In this document: piece by piece, positions 1 through 5,161 of the stretch
Position numbering within the stretch: position 1 is the first letter of the stretch
How the letters are laid out: each line of letters begins with the position of its first letter
NCBI GenBank assembly: GCA_964502465.1
Contig: CAZCWX010000557.1
Coordinates: 1-5,496 of the forward strand
Length of the DNA: 5,496 nucleotides
Origin: CAZCWX01 sp964502465
GTDB lineage: Bacteria; Desulfobacterota; Binatia; Bin18
Direction of reading: 5' to 3'
The notes under the pieces: model-generated
Databases searched by the model: none
What the model saw: only the letters and a program-made list of their open reading frames with translations
What the model was told of the DNA's origin: nothing
Made by a program: the position numbers and the translations under genes

Positions 1-10
1 TGGAATGACC

Positions 11-1300
11 CTATCCATCGATAATAGTGTCATCGATCGGCTTGACCAGTTCTTCCGATGCAACTGGAGGCGGTAACACCTTGGCCCCTGGTCCCCAGAT
101 GGCATAGACCAGGAAACCAGCGCTGCCGATCACACCCGACAGATAAAATGGCCACTGTGGGTTGAGCGCCCAGAGCCAGCCACCGAACAGCGAGGCGGGA
201 AAGACTGCCAGGCCGAGGATCAGGTAATACATGCCCACTACCCGTCCGCGCATTGCCTCGTCAGCAAGGTCTACAATACTTGCTTTGCGCGCGGGTTCTC
301 CTATCTCTCGGAGTCCGGCGAGCACGAAGGCGACCACGCTCCAGACAAAGCTGGTCGCATGGACTAGTACCAGAGGAAAGAGGGCAAAACAGGCCAGTGC
401 CCCGAGGATGAGGGGCTTGCGCGGACAGCAGTCGGCGTGTTTCGCCACGGGAATAGTAATCAGCATCGCCACCAGCATTTGTACACTGGTCAGGAGCCCA
501 AACTGCACCGCCGAAAACCCTAGCACGTTCAGGATGTAGAGCACAATGAAGACATACGATAGGCCTGCGGCCCCACGTGCCAGGATATCGGCGAGCAGCA
601 ACCGTTTGAGGTGGCCATCCATGTCCTGCCAGACGTCGCGGAAGCGCACCTGTTCCTGAGGCGCCGCCCCGTTGTCGACAAAGTAGCGTCGGATCAAAAC
701 GATAGCCAGTAGCGCGAGTACGATGGTGATGCCAAACCCCAGGCGCATGCCACCAGCCACACCCAAGGTCGCGATCAGCACACTGCCGAGTGGCAGGGCG
801 AGTGCCACCGGCAGCCGCATCAGGATGGACTGCAGCCCAAAACCGATGGCGCGCCCGCCCTCGGGAAGATTATTTGCGATCGTCGCGAAGACCGCCGGTA
901 GGGTCAAACTCCCCCACGCTCTGACAAAGACCGCCCCGATGAGGATCCACATCCAACTCGGGCTGATGAGATACACCCCGTACCCGACCATCGCCAAGGC
1001 GGCAAAGAGCGTCAGGGCCAGGCGTTGGCCACAGTGATCGGTGATCCAGCCGCCCGGATAGCGGTAGAGGGCTCTGAGCAGGTCTTGCAAGGTGCCATAG
1101 CACGCCACCCCCATGGCCCCAGCGCCCAGAAGCTCAAGGTACTGGGGCATAAACCGACTCCAGAGGGCCTCGCCCATGCCCACCACCAGGAGGGCGGCAA
1201 ACAGGACCGCGATATTGGGCTCTAACCCCAACCATGTGCGCCAGCGCTTAGGGAGTACCCCAAGGGGCCAGGGAATATGAGTCTGTCTTTCTTGATGCAT
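11..1300 (-). CDS. MFS (major facilitator superfamily) transporter
   Basis: Probable 12-helix inner-membrane transporter of 429 residues; the substrate cannot be told from sequence. The N-terminal half has MFS motif A at about residues 83-96 (GGWITDHCGQRLAL) in the loop after the second helix. A weaker copy, AKHADCCPRK, sits at the equivalent place in the C-terminal half. Hydrophobic segments alternate throughout, with a polar central loop (FRDVWQDMDGHLKR). The length is normal for the family. The frame is open up to a GTG at 1387, but I prefer the ATG at 1300: a weak AAAGG lies about 8 bases before it, the predicted transcript would begin near 1394 leaving almost no leader for the GTG, and the extra 29 residues (many Arg and Cys) do not look like a transporter N-terminus. 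The stop is TAG at 11-13. A decayed DUF2254 gene lies upstream on the same strand. The fold is secure, the substrate unknown. Confidence 0.9.
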   Translation of the reverse strand: MHQERQTHIPWPLGVLPKRWRTWLGLEPNIAVLFAALLVVGMGEALWSRFMPQYLELLGAGAMGVACYGTLQDLLRALYRYPGGWITDHCGQRLALTLFAALAMVGYGVYLISPSWMWILIGAVFVRAWGSLTLPAVFATIANNLPEGGRAIGFGLQSILMRLPVALALPLGSVLIATLGVAGGMRLGFGITIVLALLAIVLIRRYFVDNGAAPQEQVRFRDVWQDMDGHLKRLLLADILARGAAGLSYVFIVLYILNVLGFSAVQFGLLTSVQMLVAMLITIPVAKHADCCPRKPLILGALACFALFPLVLVHATSFVWSVVAFVLAGLREIGEPARKASIVDLADEAMRGRVVGMYYLILGLAVFPASLFGGWLWALNPQWPFYLSGVIGSAGFLVYAIWGPGAKVLPPPVASEELVKPIDDTIIDG

Positions 1301-1400
1301 CGCCGCACGCCTTTGGGTGAGAGAAGAGCACCAGACAAAGAGAACAGCTCGCATACGGAACAGCCTATCGAAGGCTGCATGCCTCACGACAAGCAGGAGG

Positions 1401-1429
1401 ACTATAGCCTATTGGTCCCACGCAAGCAA
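1401..1429 (-). promoter_or_regulatory. Candidate sigma70-type promoter for the MFS gene
   Basis: Read on the minus strand, TTGCTT (1424-1429) is followed after exactly 17 bases by TATAGT (1401-1406). That is a 5/6 match to the -10 consensus and a 3/6 match to the -35. Transcription would start near 1394 and give a leader of about 95 bases before the ATG at 1300. The element overlaps the tail of the DUF2254 remnant, so it may have arisen or persisted as that gene decayed. It is a consensus match by eye only. Confidence 0.4.
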
Positions 1430-1855
1430 GCTGTGCTGCCGAGCCTGTCCCGATGACGATGAGATCGTCCCGTTTCTGTGCTTGCTGCGCGCTTCAATAG
1501 TCTTCTGATCCTGCGCCTCTGGCACGCCCTCAGCACGATCAAGATTGCAGGCCGTGTCCGCGATGCCCGCAAACGTCACCGGGTTGGTCATGACGCTCAG
1601 CTTGCCCTGGGCATCGTAGCAATCGGGGGAAGGGATCTGCTGTTCGGCCAGCGGACAGAACGCCACCCCTAACCAGTCCACACAGGTCATGGCAGTGAAG
1701 GGATTGTTGATCCCTGGAGGGATCGCCCTTAGGGCGACTTCGACGAGCTGGTGGATGGCAAACTCCACGTCATGTTCCAGAGTCTATTGCGTACCGACAA
1801 TGAAGGTGCTATTGATCTGCACCGCAGCCGGGCGATTTGCACACGATTGCAACAT
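1409..1855 (-). pseudogene. Decayed C-terminal part of a DUF2254 predicted membrane protein
   Basis: DUF2254 proteins are predicted multi-pass membrane proteins with a soluble C-terminal region of unknown function. The minus-strand frame below 1768 has the hallmark block EFAIHQLVEVALRAIPPGIN followed by NPFTAMTCVDWLG; the family usually reads QLVDIALRALSPGINDPFTA there. It continues with AEQQIPSP, YDAQGKL and NPVTFAGIADTACN, to about 1544. Similarity also extends upstream of the GTG at 1768 (STFIVGTQ, then TLEHDV), but a TAG at 1784-1786 interrupts it and a TAA stands at 1856-1858. Below about 1541 the reading no longer resembles the family, which suggests a frameshift; the +1 frame there reads NLIVLRAC. 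The N-terminal membrane half is absent. The family call is strong for 1541-1804 and weaker outside it. Confidence 0.75.
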
Positions 1856-1998
1856 TTATCGCACAATTGCGACAGACAGCACCAGCCCCACGCGGTACCT
1901 TCCATCTCATGCGGCGCAGTAATCCTCGCTGCACTCTCCCCTCCTCCCTCAGGCGCAAGGCGTCAGAGTGCAGGAGGACCGTAACGCAGGAGAATAAC
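1856..1998. other. Non-coding spacer between minus-strand and plus-strand blocks
   Basis: I see no supportable gene here. The left part (about 1833-1872) is locally AT-rich, with TTGC/GCAA-type words and a short inverted repeat TCGCA-caat-TGCGA at 1859-1872. The right part is pyrimidine-rich (CTCTCCCCTCCTCCCTC) and ends in a good ribosome binding site for the ATG at 1999. A promoter for the plus-strand block might lie here, but I could not find a convincing -35/-10 pair. Confidence 0.5.
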
Positions 1999-2313
1999 AT
2001 GGTACGCATGGTTGCAATGGTGCTCATCGGCATGTGCGCAGGGTAAATCATCTGAAGGCGTTGGGGCCGCGGGCGTCTGCCCACCGTTCCTGTCCTGTCA
2101 GGGCATATACCCCGCTAGACCTCAGCACTCGAGGCCTATATGCGCGGAAATTCCTGTTTGCGGGAGGGGTAGTTTGCCGAAGCGCACGCCGCTTTCTACC
2201 AGGCACGCGAGCTCGATCCAAAACTGCTCTATGTCGTCGCCTGGCTCGACGAAGTGGAACGGCGGCAAGCCGGTGGCGCCCGCCACGCCGACTATCTCAC
2301 GCGCTCCCCATGA
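1999..2313 (+). pseudogene. Decayed small secreted TPR-repeat protein
   Basis: A well-placed GCAGGAG precedes ATG 1999, which opens MVRMVAMVLIGMCAG. This looks like the hydrophobic core of a signal peptide, but it hits TAA at 2044. In the same frame, 2119-2313 reads TSALEAYMRGNSCLREG, then TAG (2170-2172), then FAEAHAAFYQARELDP and KLLYVVAWLDEVERRQAGG, ending at TGA 2311-2313. The pattern AYxRGNxxLREGxFAEAxxxFxxARELDP is a canonical tetratricopeptide repeat with the stop at a variable position, where a CAG or AAG codon would fit. Between 2044 and 2118 all three frames are poor, so at least one indel pair must lie there. My reading is a signal peptide plus one or two TPRs from a periplasmic protein of roughly 100 residues, now dead. 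The TPR part is convincing; its link to the 1999 start is inferred. Confidence 0.55.
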
Positions 2314-2356
2314 GCCATCGGCACCGCGTCGGGTCAGCTGCCGATCGCCAGCGTAG

Positions 2357-2502
2357 CTGAGTCCGAGTGCCAAGGAGTGGTTTCCAATCCGGATTGCTAA
2401 TAACCTGGCGGAAACCGTGCTGCGAATGAAGGGCGAGGTGGTCGTCGTTCCGCAGAGCGGATGCCCTCCACCACGGGTGGAGCCGCCACCTACCGCTATT
2501 GA
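2357..2502 (+). pseudogene. C-terminal remnant of a bacterial eRF1-like (baeRF family) protein, frameshifted
   Basis: The frame from 2387 reads IRIANNLAETVLRMKGEVVVVP. Near 2450-2455 it must shift by one base (a single G lost) to give ERMPSTTGGAATYRY and TGA at 2500-2502. Together this is the typical end of bacterial archaeo-eukaryotic-release-factor-like proteins, which usually close with LAETVLxxGGEVVVVPxERMP, a Gly/Ala stretch and a YRY- or YRF-like end. Without the shift the frame runs on as an unrelated proline-rich tail. An in-frame TAG at 2354-2356 bounds the recognisable part, and the remaining ~300 residues of a full protein are missing. It ends 29 bases before the hpf start. Gene-neighbourhood work, as I recall it, links baeRF proteins with HPF-type hibernation factors, so the position supports the call. 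Function is lost here unless a complete copy exists elsewhere. Confidence 0.7.
2466..2482. repeat. Perfect 7-bp inverted repeat with 3-base loop
   Basis: CTCCACC-ACG-GGTGGAG lies within the last codons of the baeRF remnant, about 50 bases before the hpf start. It has no U-tract, so it is not a classic terminator. It could be a chance product of the conserved STTGGA codons, or a leader stem now that the host gene is dead. Confidence 0.35.
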
Positions 2503-2520
2503 GCCAATCACAATGACAAC

Positions 2521-2525
2521 AGGAG
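2521..2525 (+). promoter_or_regulatory. Ribosome binding site of hpf
   Basis: AGGAG stands six bases before ATG 2532. It fixes the start, and the protein then begins MQVQINTD exactly as expected for the family. Confidence 0.8.
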
Positions 2526-2531
2526 ACTGCC

Positions 2532-2900
2532 ATGCAGGTCCAAATCAATACCGACTATAATATTGAAGGTCACGAGGCGCTGGCCGCTCAGGTCCGTAGC
2601 ATCGTGGAGAGCGCCCTGAGGCAAAGCAGCACGCACATCACGCGAGTGGAGGTTCACCTGAGCGACGAGAATAGCTCCAAAAACGGCCAGAATGACAAGC
2701 GCTGTATGATTGAGGCCCGCCTCGAAGGCCGCCAGCCCATCGCGGTCACGCACCAGGCAGCAACCATGGACCAAGCCGTCGACGGCGCTGCAGATAAGTT
2801 GGCCAGATTGATCGAGCACACCCTCGGGCGGCTGCGCCATCAAGAGAGTAACAGGACTGACCCGCCTCCGCCTGGGCCAAGACTCACAGAGCAGCTATGA
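2532..2900 (+). CDS. hpf: Short HPF/RaiA-family ribosome hibernation-promoting factor
   Basis: 122-residue cytoplasmic protein of the S30AE/sigma-54-modulation family. Members bind the decoding region of the 30S subunit, block translation and protect idle ribosomes in stationary phase or stress. Residues 1 to about 107 form the domain: N-terminal strand MQVQIN, helix EALAAQVRSIVESAL, then the strands THITRVEVHLSDEN and CMIEARLEGRQPIAVTHQA, and a second helix MDQAVDGAADKLARLIEHTL. The tail is short and proline-rich (TDPPPPGPRLTEQL). The C-terminal dimerisation domain of long HPF is absent, so this is a short form. The wording (IEGHEALAAQV, DGAADKLARLIE) is that of an accessory HPF subtype I associate with stress islands rather than the housekeeping rpoN-linked copy. 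It overlaps the next ORF by four bases (ATGA) and follows a decayed baeRF gene. No frame damage is visible. Confidence 0.9.
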   Translation: MQVQINTDYNIEGHEALAAQVRSIVESALRQSSTHITRVEVHLSDENSSKNGQNDKRCMIEARLEGRQPIAVTHQAATMDQAVDGAADKLARLIEHTLGRLRHQESNRTDPPPPGPRLTEQL

Positions 2901-3169
2901 GCGACACCACAGCGAGCCTGCGCTGCAAGCCCGACAGCGCCGGAACTCCCCAATCCGTCGTCCGCACCATCAAGGCCCTGGTCGCTTCAAGTATCGGTCA
3001 ATACGAGCAATGGGTGCGCGCGTTAGCCGACTACTATCGCACGGTGGAGCTGGGGTTGGGTGCCTGCTTCCGGGGCACCGAGGCAACGGAATCGTCGCCC
3101 GTAGCGCGGGCTTACTGCCGTCCAATCATTACCTTTCCGTCTCAGCGAAGCCAAGGAAGAGTGGCGTAA
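2897..3169 (+). CDS. Hypothetical 90-residue protein, translationally coupled to hpf
   Basis: The ATG overlaps the hpf stop as ATGA, a common coupling arrangement, and the frame runs to TAA at 3167-3169. I do not recognise the product. There is no signal peptide. The middle (VVRTIKALVASSIGQYEQWVRALADYY, about residues 21-47) looks like one long amphipathic helix, and the last ~35 residues (Ser, Arg, Thr and Pro rich) look less protein-like. The +1 frame over about 3126-3188 reads QSLPFRLSEAKEEWRNEANP and stops at TGA 3186-3188, which is more protein-like than the current tail. The gene may therefore have a natural end there and carry a frameshift between about 3060 and 3130. The downstream dehydrogenase start is 62 bases after the present stop. 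I am fairly confident it is or was a gene, but have no functional call. Confidence 0.5.
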   Translation: MSDTTASLRCKPDSAGTPQSVVRTIKALVASSIGQYEQWVRALADYYRTVELGLGACFRGTEATESSPVARAYCRPIITFPSQRSQGRVA

Positions 3170-3221
3170 CGAGGCGAACCCTAACTGATGCCTTCGCAGA
3201 TTCGGTCCAGAACACATGCAG

Positions 3222-3226
3222 AGGAG
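3222..3226 (+). promoter_or_regulatory. Ribosome binding site deciding the alcohol dehydrogenase start
   Basis: AGGAG lies five bases before ATG 3232. The frame is open far upstream (to 3010 and beyond), but that stretch overlaps the preceding ORF and does not resemble the family. This site therefore sets the start at 3232 rather than at the upstream codons or at the internal ATG 3271. Confidence 0.75.
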
Positions 3227-3231
3227 AAACC

Positions 3232-4344
3232 ATGCAAAAACCTGCAAACGACGGAAACAACGCCACAAGTATGAAGGCCCTTATTTACCAGGGGGTGGGT
3301 TGCCGGGCCTGGGAAGATCGGCCCAAGCCGACGATTATGGAGCCAACGGACGCCATCGTGCGGATCACTACGACCACCCTCTGCGGGACCGACCTGCACA
3401 TTCTCAAGGGAGACGTCCCAACCGTGACCAACGGCCGGATCCTTGGTCATGAGGGAGTCGGAATGATCGAGGCGCTGGGAACGAATGCCCTCAGCTTCCA
3501 CACGGGCGACAAAGTGCTCATCTCCTGTATCACCTCCTGTGGCCGATGCAGCTTCTGCCGGAAAGGGATGTATTCCCAGTGCCGCACAGGCGGCTGGCTT
3601 CTTGGCAATCGGATCGACGGCACCCAGGCCGAATATGTCAGAATCCCCTACGCCGATACCAGCCTGTATGCACTCCCACCTGAGGCGGATGACGAGGTGG
3701 CGACCATGCTCAGCGACATTCTACCGACCGGCTTGGAATGCGGCGTGCTGAACGGGCAGGTGAAGCCAGGGGACATCGTGGCGATCGTCGGTGCCGGTCC
3801 GGTCGGCCTCGCGGCCCTGCTCACAGCACAACTCTACTCGCCCGCCGAGATCGTCATGATCGATCTTGACGGTCACCGGTTGGAGGTCGCCCGCTCGCTC
3901 GGCGCGACAACGGTCGTGAACAGCTCGGACGGAAAAGCCGTCGAGCGTATTATGGCGCTGACGCGTGATGCTGGGGTGGATGTCGCCATCGAGGCCGTTG
4001 GCATCCCCACGACCTTCGACATCTGCCAGTCGATCATCGCCCCTGGCGGGCGGATTGCCAACGTGGGCGTCCACGGCAAGCCGGTGAAGTTCCACATCGA
4101 GAGGCTTTGGTCCTACAACATCACGCTGACCACGCGGCTTGTGGACACGGTCACCACGCCGATGCTGCTCAAGATAGCTCAGTCAGGACGCCTCGACGCC
4201 AAGAAGCTCGTGAGCCACCGGTTCGAGCTATCGGACATCATGAAGGCGTACGACACCTTCGGGAACGCCGCAAAGGAGCGCGCTTTAAAAGTAGTGCTGA
4301 AGAACACGAGCGCAAGCGAAGGGTCTTTGAAGAAGAATCTTTGA
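3232..4344 (+). CDS. Zinc-dependent medium-chain alcohol dehydrogenase
   Basis: 370-residue cytoplasmic MDR-superfamily oxidoreductase, expected to interconvert an alcohol and an aldehyde or ketone using NAD(H). Likely catalytic zinc ligands are Cys51 (in LCGTDLH), His73 (GHE motif, with Glu74) and Asp162 (LSDILPTG), the arrangement seen in formaldehyde-dehydrogenase-like and sorbitol-dehydrogenase-like members. The structural zinc lobe is complete: Cys103, Cys106, Cys109 and Cys117 in CGRCSFCRKGMYSQC. The Rossmann fold starts with VGAGPVG (186-192), and Asp211 at the end of the second strand (VMIDLD) points to NAD rather than NADP. The first 13 residues before MKALIYQG are an extension, and the end (KNTSASEGSLKKNL) is slightly longer than usual. 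It sits in the hpf operon, 10 bases before the glucan phosphorylase remnant, which fits fermentation of stored glucan. The exact substrate is not determined. Confidence 0.93.
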   Translation: MQKPANDGNNATSMKALIYQGVGCRAWEDRPKPTIMEPTDAIVRITTTTLCGTDLHILKGDVPTVTNGRILGHEGVGMIEALGTNALSFHTGDKVLISCITSCGRCSFCRKGMYSQCRTGGWLLGNRIDGTQAEYVRIPYADTSLYALPPEADDEVATMLSDILPTGLECGVLNGQVKPGDIVAIVGAGPVGLAALLTAQLYSPAEIVMIDLDGHRLEVARSLGATTVVNSSDGKAVERIMALTRDAGVDVAIEAVGIPTTFDICQSIIAPGGRIANVGVHGKPVKFHIERLWSYNITLTTRLVDTVTTPMLLKIAQSGRLDAKKLVSHRFELSDIMKAYDTFGNAAKERALKVVLKNTSASEGSLKKNL

Positions 4345-4351
4345 AGGAAAA
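4324..4351 (+). repeat. Imperfect tandem 14-mer across the dehydrogenase stop and next ribosome binding site
   Basis: TCTTTGAAGAAGAA (4324-4337) is followed directly by TCTTTGAAGGAAAA (4338-4351), matching at 12 of 14 positions. The second copy holds the TGA stop of the dehydrogenase and the AAGGA (4344-4348) placed six bases before ATG 4355. The first copy encodes the extra C-terminal residues SLKK in another frame. It looks like a small local duplication. Confidence 0.5.
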
Positions 4352-4354
4352 TCT

Positions 4355-4835
4355 ATGTACAAACACACCCGTGCTATCCACCCCATATACAATCTTCTAC
4401 CCATGGAAATCGAGGGATTCGATTCCCTGGCGGAACGGGCCCTGGATATGCACTGGTCGTGGAATCATGCGACTGACCAGGTATGGTACCAGCTTGATCT
4501 CGCCCTGTGGGACCCCACGCAGAACCCCTGGGTTGTCCTGCAGACGGTCTCGCGCGATCAGATCGAGCGCGTGTTGGCCGATCCCGTTTTCCGCACAAAC
4601 GTCAATGGATTGGTCGAAGCCGAGGCGCTCTACGACCTGATTGTCAGCGGGAGGTGATCCCGGAGTCTTATACCCGAGACGAGAGCGGTACGCCCACGCC
4701 TGGGGCAAGCGGATGCGGGAAAGCGCGGTGTCTACGGCCTGCGCCCACCAGCGGACTGTACGGCGCGCATGATACCGCACTGCGACGGCGTTGCGATCCC
4801 ACTTGAGGACGCATGCATCCTTGTGGCAGCGATGA
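4355..4835 (+). pseudogene. glgP: Internally deleted alpha-glucan (glycogen) phosphorylase
   Basis: An intact enzyme of about 850 residues would release glucose-1-phosphate from glycogen or maltodextrin. Three blocks survive. Block A (4355 to about 4612) is the N-terminal DUF3417-type region, with IYNLLPMEIEGFDSLAERAL, WSWNHATDQVW and NPWVVLQTVSRDQIERVLAD. Block B (about 4616-4724) comes from near the C-terminus: EAEALYDL, then with a two-base shift REVIPESYTRDESGTPT, then with another shift AWGKRMRES. Block C (4727-4835) is the extreme end: GVYGLRPPADCTARMIPHCD, GVAIPLEDACIL, then one extra base and WQR-TGA. The first frame itself stops at TGA 4655. About 600 residues between A and B are gone, including the whole catalytic core and the pyridoxal-phosphate site, and a further stretch is gone between B and C. 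A good AAGGA site and operon position behind the dehydrogenase remain. It cannot be active. Confidence 0.85.
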
Positions 4836-5161
4836 TGGCTTCGATCACCGCGTCCGGCCCCTTGTGGCCGACTCAGCATGACGGTGGCACCTTTTCCCAT
4901 TGCTTTTTACGCTCCTTGTACGATTGTTGCAAGATCCCAACATATTGCGCACGTTTGTCATAGAGGGTGAGGGGAGACACGGTGTAGAGTCCGTCTTGGT
5001 GCACGCGTTGTTATGCAACGCGGAGAGCCGTAAGAAAGCGTGCATGGCGGCGATGACCACGTCAGCCACTGTGGGTCACGCAGCCGGTGCTGAGACAGTT
5101 TGTGCCTGCCCGAGAAAACGAGGGGGTGCCGACGCCATGACTGAGACCAAAGAGGTATGCC
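4836..5161. other. Stretch with no supportable gene after the phosphorylase remnant
   Basis: The plus-strand frame from 4900 to 5175 is open (LLQDPNILRTFVIEGEGRHG then VESVLVHALLCNAESRKKAC) and its first ~50 residues are moderately protein-like. However, it has only a TTG start, no ribosome binding site and no family I recognise. It could be another decayed fragment. Minus-strand reading is open too but rich in Arg, His, Trp and Cys, as expected of a non-coding shadow. A hairpin lies at 5004-5022. I found no convincing promoter or terminator. Confidence 0.45.
5004..5022. repeat. 7-bp inverted repeat with 5-base loop
   Basis: CGCGTTG-TTATG-CAACGCG is a perfect stem, with no T-run on either side, so intrinsic termination is unlikely. 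It might be a protein-binding palindrome, a relic of mobile DNA, or chance. Confidence 0.35.

Noticed and set aside
1301..1387. Upstream extension of the MFS protein to a GTG at 1387.
   Set aside because: No Shine-Dalgarno precedes the GTG, the likely transcription start is only a few bases upstream, and the added residues do not look like a transporter N-terminus.
1784..2172. Two stops inside conserved protein contexts (minus-strand 1784-1786 and plus-strand 2170-2172) are both TAG at positions that could be Gln or Lys, hinting at amber recoding.
   Set aside because: The MFS gene appears to end normally at TAG (11-13), and the same region has clear indels and large deletions. Pseudogene decay explains both stops more simply, and no suppressor tRNA is visible in the window.
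2466..2482. Hairpin as an intrinsic terminator before hpf.
   Set aside because: The stem is short and followed by no T-run, and it lies within conserved codons of the baeRF end.
2122..2511. A 129-codon minus-strand frame opposite the TPR and baeRF remnants.
   Set aside because: The plus strand carries recognisable family motifs here; the minus frame has none and lacks a start signal.
3721..4095. Long minus-strand and alternate plus-strand frames inside the alcohol dehydrogenase.
   Set aside because: The dehydrogenase frame has complete zinc and NAD motifs; the others are shadows of it.
4397..4900. A 167-codon minus-strand open frame across the phosphorylase remnant.
   Set aside because: It is antisense to three blocks that clearly match alpha-glucan phosphorylase, so it is a shadow.
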